The notes beneath the pieces were generated by a model. It ran no database searches. It had not been told where the DNA came from and saw only the letters and a list, made by a program, of their open reading frames with translations. This document shows positions 10,074 through 21,578 of a stretch of DNA of 64,000 nucleotides, one piece after another. Origin of the DNA: Scilla litardierei (lineage: Eukaryota; Streptophyta; Magnoliopsida; Asparagales; Asparagaceae); the NCBI GenBank assembly GCA_030789695.1, contig CM061130.1, forward strand, positions 12,205,860-12,269,859. The letters are read 5' to 3'. The stretch's first letter is position 1. Each line of letters begins with the position of its first letter. Position numbers and translations under genes: made by a program.

Positions 10074-11097
10074 CTAGAGTGTGTCATCTCCCATGAAGTC
10101 TTCAGGAGTCCATGAGGTATCTGCCAACGCTGCGCTCTCAATCAGGTTTGTCTCAGCTCGAGGCTTGAGGCTTGCCTGGTAGAGGTCCTGGAGGTGTTTT
10201 GCTGTGCGGCAGATTCTGGACCAGTGGCCCGTCATCCCGCATTTAGAGCACTTGTCCTCCCAGTCTTTCTTGGGAGTGCCACCTTTGTTGGGAATCCTCT
10301 TCTGCTTCTTGTCCACGAACTTCTGGTTCTGAGGAGGAGCTGGGGGAGTGGCCTTCTTCCGCTGCTTCTGTTCTTTCCATTTCTGGAATTTTGCCTTTTT
10401 GTCCGTCTTCTTCTTCAGGGAAGACTGGAAGTGAGCCTCTGCAGGAGGTGGCAATGGAGCGGAGCCAGGAGGGCGCAGGTTGTGGGTGGCAACCAACAGG
10501 TCTCTGTTCTGTTCAGCCATAAGCAGGCATGAAAGCAGGTCAGAGTACTTTGTGAACTTTCTCTCTCTATATTGTTGCATAAGGATCATGTCCTTTTCGT
10601 GGAAAGACGTAAACGTCTTTTCCAGCAACATCTTCTCCATCACTGGTTCACCACACAAATTCAGGCGTGAGGTGATGCGGAAAGAGAGCTGAGTTGTACT
10701 CCGCTACGGATTTGAAATCCTGTATGCGGAGGTGAGTCCACGCGTACTGTGCACGGGGGAGTATGACATCCCTCTGATGTCTGTACCTCTCCTCGAGTGC
10801 ATCCCACAGCTCGTAAGGGTCCTCTACAGTGAGGTACTCGTCCTTTAAGGTCGAGTCTAAGTGTTTCCTGATATATATAATGGCTTTCGCCTTTAATATA
10901 TCGGAAACTTCCTCTGTATGAGGTGCTTCCACTGAAGCCTCCTTGTTAGCTGGGGCAGTACTTGTTGTTGCCTTTTCAGTCTGTGTGAGACTGAAACCAT
11001 GAGAGCGCAGATGGAACTTCAGGTCCAACTGTCAACTCAGGTAGTTTGACCCATCGGCCTTCAAGACAGAGAAGTCGACATTTGCGAGTCTGGCCAT
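10074..11097 (-). pseudogene. Copia-1 gag with CCHC zinc knuckle, broken
   Basis: The natural start is the ATG at 11097 (MARLANVDFSVL). Capsid motifs follow: KADGSNYLS, AIIYIRKHLD, EDPYELWDAL and QDFKSVAEYNSAL, then a Lys/Gln/Pro-rich linker and a CCHC knuckle CSKCGMTGHWSRIC about 55 residues before the end. Breaks: a TGA codon about 22 codons in, where the other copy has Trp, and a frame change between about 10690 and 10650 (after EYNSALF). It would package element RNA if whole. The neighbouring pol is intact, so only gag is disabled here. Confidence 0.9.
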
Positions 11098-12502
11098 TTA
11101 ATGATCTAGCAATGTAAAGAAAAACAGCATGTATCATTAAGACTGAATAAAACAGACATCCACGCATGTAATGTAAAAATTTTCATAGCATGAATTTAAT
11201 TAATGTGATTTTAACATACATGCTTTTTTCAGATATTGTGAATAATTAATGAATAAAGATTCACGCATGTTGTTAAGAGATTTCATCGTGACATTAAAAC
11301 ATGGTATTTAAGCTAATTAACAACCACGCAGTTAATGCATAAACAATGAAACAGAAAAATGACTTAGGACTATGGGGATCAGCCAGCCGACACCGAAAAA
11401 TAAAAAGAAGTCCAGTCCGAAGTTACATCAAAAATAAAATGCATGAAAATTAAAGTACAACTCGGGAACTTCAGAGAGAAGCCCCTATCTTCATAGAGCG
11501 AACGCCTTCAGCTTCTTTTTTGGTGTCCTTCGGTCTTCTTTTTACATTTTCATCCTCACATACAAAATTTCTCTCAAAAAAAAAAAAGAAAAATTGCAGG
11601 AATTTTAAAACGGTGTCGGAAACCTGGCTGATCCCTAAAAACATAGCCTAAAATTGCACATCCACGCAGATAATATATTCGAGACATACAACCACGCAGA
11701 TAATCAAAAACACAGGCATTTAAAATAATTTAAATTTGTGTGCGACGTGCAAAAACTCTTTTTTTTTGAAAAACTTTTTGCCTTTTGATCCATATTGTAA
11801 TGTTTTTATTTTACCGCTTTAAACCCGTTCAAAATTTCTTTTAATTATTTTAGGCTTTTTAGGGCCAAAAATAAAAGAAATATAATTTATGTGAATGGGC
11901 TAATTTTCTGGCCTTTTGGGCCATGAAAACAACCCATTAGGGTTAATATTGGGCCTCCCTCGAAAAATAGCCCGTTAGGGTTAGGGTTTCAGGAAACCCT
12001 AGGGGGGCCCGCGGCGTGTCACCGCGACGTCTGGCCGCGTAGGACGCGGTCGCCGTGGCGGCGACGGGCCGTGGCCTCGGGCCGCGGCGTCGGGCCGCGG
12101 CGTGCGTTTTCCGCCGGCGGCGCTAGAGGCGCGCCGCCGTTCCGCCCTACGGGCGTGCGGATTTTTTGGATCAAAGGCGGGGGGTTAAAAAAACGGATTT
12201 TCAACTATTTTGATCGCTAAAAAACAAGTTTTTATTGTTTTAGGCATGCAGATCTATTAAAAAAGTTGAATTTCACCGTGTTTATAAACTTTTTGATCCT
12301 AAAACATGCAGATCTAATGAGAAAAGCAAGTTTAGATCTAAAAAGTTTGGATTTTTACCTCTAGATTCGACGAGGAATCTAGGCGACGGTTGGTGAAGGA
12401 TGCCCTTTTCGCTCCCCGTTGAGAAGATTACGATCTTCTTGAATCTGAGCGATTGATGGATCTCCTTCCCCGCGAGCCGCCGTCTCCTCCAACGAGCGTA
12501 AT
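11098..12502 (-). other. Copia-1 leader (5' untranslated region)
   Basis: About 1.4 kb between the primer site and gag with no supported coding sequence. It has a GC-rich block at about 12005-12150 containing a few CCGCGG units, several AT-rich stretches and poly-A/poly-T runs near 11578 and 11760. Several TGCGTGGnTGT-like phrases recur (11166-11170, 11318, 11660, 11692 on the complementary strand). Copia-2 has the same leader with an expanded palindrome block. Confidence 0.7.
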
Positions 12503-12515
12503 CGCGCTGATAACG
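12503..12515 (-). other. Copia-1 primer binding site
   Basis: The minus strand reads CGTTATCAGCGCG directly after the 5' LTR. Copia-2 has CGTTATCAGCACG in the same place (33760-33772). It is not the common TGGTATCAGAGC type. The exact tRNA is not identified here. Confidence 0.65.
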
Positions 12516-12635
12516 TGTTGTGAAGGGAAATATAGGGAGAATAGGTGTAGAGGGTTAAGAGCCCCCTACCCTTGTATTTATAGCTTTCAATAGTGGGTTG
12601 GATACCCAATTGGCCCAATGGGCCTATTCATAACA
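12516..12635 (-). repeat. Copia-1 5' LTR (120 bp)
   Basis: It matches 5984-6103 with two differences. It ends CATAACA next to the AAACC target duplication at 12636-12640. Confidence 0.95.
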
Positions 12636-12640
12636 AAACC

Positions 12641-13514
12641 AATGTAATTGCCGACGATCTCCAGCTGAGATTTCACAAAGAGTAGCTGTCAAAATCCTAA
12701 AAGAAAGTCTAAAAATTAATTGTTCAAAAGCTCTCTAAACTAGGGTAACAACAGTATTTAAATACCCTCTAAAATCGTCCAAAAAATCGTGACCAAACTG
12801 CCCCTGCGTAGCCCAGAAATCGCAGCCCTAACAGCAGTCGGAGAGGGTCACTCAGCCGAGTGACCCTTGTCACTCGGCCGAGTGACAAACCCTGCAGAAA
12901 AACAGTTACTTCTGGGGTTTCAGGGTCTGTCATGGGGGGTGGCTCGGCCGAGTGGACTTCTTCATTCGGCCGAGTGAGCATTCATACTCGACCGAGTGGG
13001 CCTCCTCAGGATCTCTGAAAATTCCAGTAACTTCGGCCTTTTCTCTGGACGAATTCCCTGTACCACTCGGGCGAGTGAGCTTTCTCACTCGGCCGAGTGG
13101 GCTTTCTTTGTTCGGCCGAGTATACGTTGAAAACTTCGTGTGCATATCTGTTCTGTTCGGCCAAGTGGGACTTCTTGATTGGCCGAGTGAGTGGTCTACT
13201 CGGCCCAGTGATGTGCTGCTGAGCTTATTCTTCTTCTTTTCTCCTCCTCGTCGCTCCTATTGATTCCCTTCTTCTTCTGCTCATCCTCTATCACTGATAA
13301 TTCCTCGAATGAGCCGTGGGTGACACTCCTAAAGGCTTGCAAATCCCTTGATCTCAAATTCGCTCCAAATCGCTCCATATTTCCTGAAATGCGACAAAAA
13401 CAAGAAATAGTGAAAAGCATCGCAATATTGTCGAGTAATCGTAAAAAACACGATATGGGCGATCAAAACGACATGCAAACATGCAGAAAAAAGGTATAAA
13501 ATATGGAGTGATCA
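12641..13514 (-). repeat. Athila 3' LTR, right piece
   Basis: It continues the Athila LTR after the Copia-1 insertion and aligns with 22481-23354. It contains about eleven CTCGGCCGAG-type palindromes between 12848 and 13208. It ends GAGTGATCA at 13514, followed on the sense strand by a purine tract (GCTTTGGGGATTT at 13515-13528, complement). Confidence 0.92.
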
Positions 13515-16164
13515 AAATCCCCAAAGCTTACCTCTTACTCGTCCTCGAGGAAGATAAGTAAAAGGCGAACCCGACGGGAAAAATAATAAAAATGAAAAAT
13601 TGAAGAAAGAGAAAGTAAGGAAAGAAAGCAAAGAGAGAGGTGCTAGATCATTTTCTCAGGACGTGGGCTTTGCTTACTCGTATAGCATACGGCGAATATA
13701 ATAAACACATGCCAAAGATTTTTATCTCGATACCATAATCATATGGATGCATTCAAAATAGAAAACCCGAGAATATCAAAGTAATATGAAATATGGAATC
13801 GTTCTAGAATTAACATCGTCTGAAGCATCTAAAGCGGTATACATAATCATAGACCACACACTTTTCAATTGAATGCTTTCTTTTTGGAGTATAAGAGATA
13901 TCACACATTATGGATCAATAAGAATATAAAGGTATGGTTTTCTTGAAATGCATGCTAAGTTTCAATCCTGGATTTCGTAAAACTTTTAGTAATCTCACCT
14001 AGCATAGAAAATTATCTAGCTTAGGTTGTCATGCACAGTCAAGTAGTCACTCTCTCACACATCATTGGATCCTCTCCCCCAAGCTTATCTATAAGCGTGG
14101 TGGCATAAGATAAATCAATAAATACATTCCCCATTTTTTGTAGCTCCATGAAAAAAAATATGATCCTCTCCCCAAAGCTTATCTATAAGCGTGGTGGCAT
14201 AAGATAAATCAATAAATACATTCCCCATTTTTTGTAGCTCCATGAAAAATAAAAATAAAAACAAAAGAGGGAAGAAAGAGTGAAAGAGTATGAGATGGGA
14301 TCATGTATAAGCTTCTTTTCTCTTTTCTTTTCTTTTTCTCTTTTCTTTCTTTTTTACTGCTTTTTAACATAGCATATATACATCTGAGATCCCAAATCAA
14401 AAGATAGAAAGATATTCACATATTTTTTCTTTTTGATTTTGGGGGTATTGGAGCATGGAATTTAATAGCAGGGGAAATGCCAATAATAGAATCGCTAAAG
14501 GGAGATTCACCAATGAATATAAGTATAGAAATAATTCTCAAGATATGTGGAGGAAGAAATATATGTAACACTCGGTTCACTCTATAGGACGTGCACGACA
14601 ACTTTCAGCAGAGTAATGTAATCTACTCAGTTTAATCTCAGAAAGTAAACTAATCCAGTTATATCAACCTAACATACATCCATTCAACCTGAAAGTGAAG
14701 CGTACAATTTTCATGCAATAAGAAGTGATATAAGAAAAGAAGGCAGTACTCCAGATATAAGCAATCAATGCGTGAAGCTTGGTGTGTTTCCTACGAAGAG
14801 TATACAGTGAAAATCATCAGACTCGACTAATAAAAGAATTTCATCCATATTCATACATGAAAGTGCGGGTTACTATCTCAAATGCATAGCAAGACATAGC
14901 ATGTGATATCTGAAAAAGAAACTATGGCATGCCAAAGTAATATGCATATAGAGATAAGCTAACACCACGTCATCATGATCACAGAAAATTCATCTCTAGC
15001 AAAAAGATGAAAGAAATAAGGATAAAAAGGAAATAAAAACTACTACACAATGCAGCACACTCAAGAAATAGAAAAAACGTGATGCATGATAAAAAAATGA
15101 AAAAGTGGTGAAAATAAGTGTAAAAACAAAGAAATGTGAGAAAATAAAAAAAATAAAATAAATAAAAGGCGTAAAAAAATGATAAGTGTGAGAACTCACT
15201 CCCCCAAGCTAAAGTGCACAGTGTCCTCAATGTGCAAAGTGTGTCACACCGAGAGATAAAATATGGGCGGGGTGGGTGAGGATGCATGCATGATGGAAAA
15301 AATGAAAGAAAATGATATGAGAATGCAGGTGATGCATGCAAAGATCAAAATAGTGCAGATATGAGTGTCTCCAAAGAGTACTCCCTCTCTCCCAAATAGA
15401 TATATACAGATAGGACCAAAATGTAAACAAAACAGTGCATGGAGGAGGGGTGCAAAATCAGCCGGCTCACAAAAAGTATCCAGCGTATCGACAGCAAAAA
15501 TATGGAAGGCATCCAGTGTGTGCCTAAGGGGGTGGGGGTGCACCAGCACCGTCCTGTGGCGGAGGTGGTGGGCGAGGTGGACGCTGGGTGGGTGTGGGTG
15601 GCGGAGGCAGTCGGGCAAGGATCTGGCTCAGGCAAGCCTAAATACCAGGCATTAAAGCGACCTGCCTCTCCACGGAGCTGACAGTAGCGGAGAGAGCCCT
15701 AAAGTCTCCTCTAAGCCCACTGACTGCCCCCTCTAAAGCACGAAGGTGCTGAACTAGAGTGTTGGGGGGAGGTGGAGCAGAGGGTCGAACAGGTCGAACA
15801 GGTGAAGCGCGGGCTGTCACACACGGTTACTGTAAAGTATGGGTGTGATAGTGGGGTGGTGCTCGGGTGCTGTGCTCGCTAAGTGACGCTCAGTCTCTGG
15901 GAGAGGATGAGACGTAGGAAGAGTAGAAGAGGATGGAGCGGCAGCAGAAGTGGAAGTGAAAATGGACGACGAGGCAGGTGGAGAGGTCAGTGACACAGAA
16001 GTACGGACAGACGTCACTAAGCTCTCGGAGTATACAACGGCGGTGGAGACAGTGAGGTCGACGACTGGGGAGGTCGTGAAATGTGAAGGAAAAGGATCCC
16101 CAGGTGTCGAGAACAAAAATGAGGACAGGGTCTCACCGCGGAAGCAAAAGAAGGCTCGCCGCAC
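13515..16164 (-). other. Athila 3' untranslated region
   Basis: About 2.6 kb between the ATHILA ORF-1 stop and the 3' LTR. The outer half (13515-15200) is AT-rich with A/G-rich runs and shows no coding signal. The inner part (15240-16160) is richer in G and C and gives broken Pro/Ser/Thr-rich frames on the minus strand, probably the decayed C-terminal tail of ORF-1. A 94-bp tandem duplication lies at 14068-14255. Confidence 0.55.
14068..14255. repeat. 94-bp tandem duplication in the Athila 3' UTR
   Basis: The segment starting GATCCTCTCC at 14068 is repeated from 14162 with very few changes (CCCCCAAGC/CCCCAAAGC; one extra A in the final run). Confidence 0.9.
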
Positions 16165-17514
16165 TCAACTATCGTGGGGGCGCTCGGGGCTGGCAGCAAA
16201 AATGGGATCTATCGACATGGGCACATTGGTGCTGGTGTGGTGGGTGGACTCAGCTAAAGTGCTCCCGGTACTAACAGAAGTGTGGACAGAGGTGTCGGAA
16301 GGTGCAGACGAAGCAAGCGCAGGCTGAGGGATCACAGGGTCAAGTGGTGGAAGGAGGGGCTCCTGCTGAGCACCCTCAGGCTCAAGCACGTACGCGGCAT
16401 GGATGAGAAGATCCATAGTTGGAATCCACTCCCCGCCCGCGGGTCCGATATGCGTCCGAGTAGGGCTCGGGAGAATCATGTAATCAGCACTGTGGGGACC
16501 GTGCAGCCACACCCAGTGGCGCTGGCCATGCGGACGAAGCATCCTCATCCGGTCCATAACATCAATCGAAAGTGAGGTGAGGCCCGGTGGTCTCAGCAAG
16601 CCAGCTGGGAGGTCAACTCCGCATAATAGGGCCAAGAGGGTAATCAGACCGCCGCAGCAAATAGGCGTACGAGCGCCGACAGAAATAATGATGCGGTCGA
16701 TGTACCAACTGGCGATATCGATCTCTACGGTGGGGACCAGAACGTCGTCTCCATCAAAAACCCTGGAACGTGTCATCGCATAGAACATGTAGAGCTCTGG
16801 TGTCGACAACGTCCCGGGCTCGTACCTTGCAAGAAAAGTGGTCACCATAAGGCGTTGTGCAATGCGGAGGCACTGGTGGAGGACGGCAGAGACCTTGGCC
16901 TGACTAGGGTCAAAGGCAAGGGGTGATCCTGTAATCCGAGTCCAAAAGGTGTGCGTGTCGAACGACGGGGGTGGGATGTGCGTGGGACTATAAGCGCGGT
17001 CTGGGTCAGGGACAGCGGGCCACTGGAAGAATGCACGGAGCATGTCAAGAGTGACCCGGCACTCCTGATCCATCAGGTGAAATGAGCATCCTCCAGGGAT
17101 CCGCTCGATAGAGCTAAGGACCTCTAGTGTCAGGCGGATATAAGTGTCCGCCGACACCGACAAGAAATCATGCCACCCCACGTTGTCGTACAACTGGAGT
17201 AGCCCCTATAGAACCCCTAGGCTCTCTAAGTCAGCGAGGTGTGCGAACCTAGTGGGTACGATCGAGCGATGGGAGATACGCTCAAATTTGGCGTGCTGGG
17301 CGTCGTCTCTGAACGTAATCCCCATTGCATCGAACGCGGGGGTAGGCTGTGCAGGTGATGGAATGGGATCGGGCGGATGCTGCTGTGTAGGTGGTGGTGG
17401 GCTAGGTGGAGGGGAGTCCGCCCTAGCAGAAGAGGAGCCAAGATCACCTGACTTCTTTCGCTTGGAAGCGGGCTCCCGGGTGCGTGGCCTAAGGCGAGGC
17501 AGCATATGTGCCAC
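16165..17514 (-). pseudogene. ATHILA ORF-1 family protein, one stop codon
   Basis: A single frame of 449 codons is interrupted by one TAG at 17208-17206. The N-terminal part is basic, then Pro-rich (about 45 residues). Next come motifs of the ATHILA ORF-1 family (the extra frame downstream of pol in Athila elements): ISHRSIVPTRFAHLADL, then after the stop YDNVGWHDFLSVSADTYIRLTLEVLSSI, RVTLDMLRAFFQWP, FARYEPGTLSTPELYMFYAM and ASWYIDRII. The function of this family is not established; it occupies the position of an envelope-like gene. Here it is well preserved compared with the ruined gag, and pol is missing between them. An A/T-rich stretch and a CTCGGCCGAG cluster lie upstream (17515-18350). 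Confidence 0.8.
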
Positions 17515-18045
17515 GAGACGTGCCCACTACCCAAGTAAAAATGCGAAGTGCTAGATGATGGAACGAGTATACCTGAGCACGACGCGAGAGTAAAATCTGA
17601 AGTGTGCGAAGAGACGCCTCCTCCGCGAAGCTCCGAATGCGTCCAAGAGCTCCCCAAAGCTCCCCCAAGCTATCCTGAAAAAGCAAACAATAAAATCAGC
17701 GGTGTACATCAACAAATATGGGGGGAGATAGGGGTACAATAGATATATATATATGAATTGATTTGAGTTTGGAGCACAATGGCGTATGAAATGGGAGAAT
17801 GGAGGAGAAAATCGGATTGGGTCGAAACGGGGAGTGGCCGACAGCTGGGAAGGCGGCGCCGGTGGCGAGCAGCTGCGCAGTGGTGACGGATACTGACGAA
17901 GAGCGGCGGCCGGCGGCTCGGGCGACCGAGGCAGCGATTCGGGCGAGAGAAACTGAAGGGGCTCGGGCGCTGGGTGAAATTTTGGGGATTTTGGATTTTC
18001 TCGAAATTCGCACAGCCGCAGCGCATATATATAGGGAAGCGTTCA

Positions 18046-18351
18046 CTCGGCCGAGTGAATAAAATTTTGAAATAAACTCTGCAACTTACGACTCGGCCGA
18101 GTGACTTTTCCCGCTCGACCAAATGGAGAAGTTCCATTCGGCCGAGTGACATGGTCACTCAGCAATTTTTAGAGCGTGTAGGGTATCTGATTCACTCGGC
18201 CGAGTGACAAGTCACTCGCCCGAATGGAAAATTATACTGTAAAACACAGAAAATAACATAGAGTTGGTCAGAAGGATCTTCCCTGATCTGTGCTCCACTC
18301 GGCCGAATGGAGTCTTTGCTCGGCCGAGTGACATATGTTACTCAGCCGAGT
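18046..18351. repeat. Internal CTCGGCCGAG palindrome cluster of the Athila element
   Basis: Nine or ten exact or near copies of CTCGGCCGAG occur, for example at 18046-18055, 18092-18101, 18137-18146 (TTCGGCCGAG), 18195-18204, about 18298, 18320 and 18341. Spacings are 46, 22, 23, 21, 37, 20, 22 and 21 bp. The motif is the same as in the LTRs of this element, although the surrounding sequence is different. Confidence 0.85.
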
Positions 18352-18681
18352 GGCATCCTGTTTTCTGCAACGGCTCTCTGTTTTCGCTCTATTCTCTGTT
18401 TTTCTTCCTCCTGTCAGTCTCCTGCTTCTCATGGGGCCTGAGCGCATTCCTGGAGCGCTCTCCCTTGCCATGGCTATCCTCCATATGAATGATCTCTCGT
18501 TCTCCATCTCCTGTCATTAAAAATAAAGCCCGTTGTCACGATTTTTATAGACACTAGACTCTAAACACTAAGAAAAATCTAAGATAAAAATGAAAATCAA
18601 CTAAGAATGGTATAAAACCGTCGGGTTCCTCCCAACAAGTGCTCGTTTAAGGTCATGAGCTCGACCCCTTATGATTTTCGT

Positions 18682-21441
18682 TTAGCGCGTGATATTGGGC
18701 GCATGTGAGATACGCCCGTCAAACTTGCCGGGAAGGCCACTTGGATTTGGTTGTTGATGCTCGTCGGCCTTCCTCGGTATCCCCTCATCATGGGTAGAGT
18801 AGGGAGATAAGTCCCCCAAGCTTGAGCTAGAACCAATCTTCTTCCTCACCGGTGACGCCGATTTATGTTTCGGCGGAGTTTTCTTTGATTTGTTGGCCGT
18901 TGAGAGCTTGCAAAGCTCCCTTATCCTCTCGACATCAGCGTCGTCTTTGTCATTGGTCGTAGAGCTATCCGAAGGATCCTCCAAGTTTTCTTCAATGCTA
19001 GAAGTTTGGCCTTCTTCAAGGCCATCATCATGGAGAGCGCCAATGGAATGCGGAATGGCTTCATCAATTACCTCATCAAGGAGGTCCACATAATCCAACT
19101 CCTCTTGGTAGGGCATATGCTTCATGGCTTTGGGTATGCGGAGCTCAACCTCGATGTTCCCGACATTCAAGGATAAAGTGCCTTCTCGCACGTCGACTAT
19201 AACACCGGCGGTGGCTAGGAACGGGCGTCCAAGTATAAGTGAAGTGTCGCCCTCCTCCTTAGTGTCCATAATGACGAAGTCGTAAGGCAAGCATATCCCT
19301 CCCGGAACTTGTAGCGGAATGTTCTCCGCAATCCCTACCGGCCTAGTAACCAGACCATCCGCTAGTTGTATTCTCATGTCGGTTGGCTTCAAGTCGGTCC
19401 CCGTATTCAATTTTCGAAACATGCTAAGGGGCATTAGGCTCACACTTGCTCCCAAGTCAACTAAGGCCTTTTGCAATGGGACTCCTCCAAGTGTGCATGG
19501 GATGCGAAAGCTTCCGGGATTCTTGAATTTCGCGGGCTCTTTTTTCCTCCGGGTGAACCAAGTTCCTTGTCCGGCAAGCATTATTTTCTCCTTCCTTTTC
19601 TTTCCCGATATTAATTCCTTCAAGAACTTTGCATATGACGGGATCTCCACTATATCATCCAAGAAAGGTATGTTGAGGCTTACTACCCTCAAATATTCAA
19701 GGAACTTGGCGAGCCTCTTCTCTACTTTGGCTCTTGCCAACTGTTGTGGAAAGGGCACCGGCGGCATGTAGGTGCGCTCCTCATTAAGCTTCTTCATTTC
19801 AGAATTTCCAACTTCTTGCGGCTCTTTTGTGCTCTCCTCTTCAATAGCCAGCTCTTTGTCGTTCAAAACCTCTTCCACGGGTTCCTTGGTTTGGACCATG
19901 GTGGGAGTAGTATCCTTCCCGCCCCTAGTTGTGACCGCCACTACCGCATTTATGTGGCCGGTAATGCTCCGTGGATTGGGCTCCGGTTGAGCCGGTAATT
20001 GTTGAGTGTTTTTGTTTAGCAACGTAAGTTGCTCTCCAAGTTGCGCAACGACGGTATTTAGCGAATCTTGTTGCGCCGTCAACCTTGCATTGATTTTTCT
20101 TTGCTCCACCATGAATTCCTCCACCCTAGATTCATGATTCGATCTTGGTTGTGCTTGTGGTGGGTTTGGAGGTCTCCAACTTTGGTTATAACCGGGCGGC
20201 CTATACGATCCCGCTTGTTGCCTAGGCAGGTAACTTTGTTGCGGTGGTCCCCTCGATTGGTATTGAGGTTGTGGAGGTGGAGGCCTAGCTTGAGATTGTT
20301 GCGGTGGCGGGTTTAGGGCCCCTTCATTATTTGCATACGAAAATCCCGGATGATTCCTTGCGGTCGGGTTGGCCCAATAACCGGAGTTCCCCGTAACATA
20401 TTGCACTTGTCCCAAGGCTCCCTCTCCATGCTCTCCTCCTACGAACATAGCTTGAGATTGGTCTTGCCAATCACTCACATTGCTTCCTGGCGTAGATGTG
20501 GAGGGAGCTCCATGCGGCTCGGTGATATACTTCTCCAATCTCTCCACTACCTTGTGGAGAGAGTCGAACTTATTGGAAAGCTCTGCTACGGCCTTGGCCT
20601 CATATATGCTCGTTGGCTTCAAGGAGGTAGAAGATTACCCGTGCTCGTCGCCCCATTGTTGATTATTAGAGGCCATCTCCTTTAATAGGACCGTAGCTTC
20701 ATCCGGTGTTTTAGAAAGAATGGCTCCGTTGGTGGTTGCATCTATGATCTACTTCGTGCCCGGTTGGAGTCCATTATAAAAGCTGTGAACTAGCTTTCAT
20801 GCTTCTATGTTGTGATGGGGGCACTGATGCTGTAGATCCTTAAAGCGCTTCCATGCCTCGTACAGGGTCTCCTGCGGTCCTTGCTTGAAGGACATGAGTG
20901 CGCTTCTAATCTTCACTGTCTTGGATGGCGGGTAGAATTTATCGACAAAAGCACTAGCCAACTCATCACAAGTAGTGAATATACCTTCTGCTTGCGTTCT
21001 CAACCAATATAGAGCTTTGTCTCTGAGGGTGAAGGGGAAGAGTCGCAATCTGATAGCATCAACGGAAACACCCGGCATTTGAAAGGTGGCGCACTTGGAC
21101 AAGAATAGCTGCAGGTGATAATGTGGATTCTCATAGGAGTTCCCATGGAAGGGGTCTTGTTGCATTAAGACCACTAATCACGTCTTGAGCTCAAAATTCT
21201 TATCCGCCGTCAACTCCGGCATAGCGATGGAGGAAGTGGTGGAAGAAGTTTTAGGCCGAAGCCTATCTCTGATAGATATAATCCTCACCATGCATGCCGC
21301 TAACTCTTCCGGTGTCTCCGGGCGGTTCATACAATTATCCTCTATATTGAGTCTCTTCTCGGCTCTGATCCTCATCTCAGTACGTTCGATCTCCGGATCA
21401 AAAATTATATCCTCTGGGTCCGCCGTTGATCTTGTGTACAT
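18682..21441 (-). pseudogene. Athila gag-protease, multiple stops
   Basis: Minus-strand frames from the ATG at 21441 give an Athila/Tat-type gag. Motifs: a leader with PETPEELAACM; QQDPFHGNSYENPHYHLQLF; AIRLRLFPFTLRDKALYWL; FVDKFYPPSKT. Then comes a long Pro/Gln-rich linker and a retropepsin domain: ALVDLGASVSLMPLSMF with the catalytic D-x-G-A, and SLILGRPFLATAG. In-frame stops lie at about 21180, 20799, 20752 and 20640, while the downstream 646-codon stretch (20622-18682) is open. A knuckle is not obvious. After the stop, the sequence RAHDLKRALVGRNP resembles the last residues of pol in this lineage, so gag-protease seems joined to the extreme end of pol by a large deletion (inference). Confidence 0.85.
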
Positions 21442-21559
21442 GCAAAGAAAAACAGAGCTTCGATGGAATTGTTAGCATGATAGAGGTGTAAAATAAAAAT
21501 AAAAAATAAAACAAAAAAGAAATAACTAGGTAAGGAAAATAAAACACTGTCGCCTCCCA

Positions 21560-21572
21560 GGCAACGGCGCCA
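21560..21572 (-). other. Athila primer binding site
   Basis: The minus strand reads TGGCGCCGTTGCC, a primer site typical of Athila/Tat elements (tRNA-Asp type). It lies six bases inside the 5' LTR edge at 21579. Confidence 0.9.
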
Positions 21573-21578
21573 AAAACT

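Larger units (their letters stand above)
5984..12635 (-). mobile_element. Copia-1: small-LTR Ty1/copia retrotransposon
   Basis: The element is 6,652 bp, TGTTGTG...CATAACA, flanked by AAACC at 5979-5983 and 12636-12640. The LTRs are only 120 bp and differ at two sites, by my reading. Order on the minus strand: LTR, primer site, long GC-rich then AT-rich leader, gag, short spacer, pol, purine tract, LTR. It belongs to the same family as Copia-2 (33639-40411). It inserted into the Athila 3' LTR after the Athila element was already in place. Its pol is open across its whole length, but its gag is broken. Confidence 0.95.

Noticed and set aside
11028..11028. Start of the Copia-1 gag at 11028 (and of Copia-2 gag at 35364)
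   Set aside because: These codons are TTG (Leu) just after a stop. The conserved ATG lies upstream at 11097 and 35295, and the protein homology continues through the stop.
14979..15430. Phe/Tyr/Ser-rich hydrophobic open frames suggesting membrane proteins
   Set aside because: They are the complement of an A/G-rich stretch in the Athila 3' UTR. The composition is a by-product, with no conserved motif.
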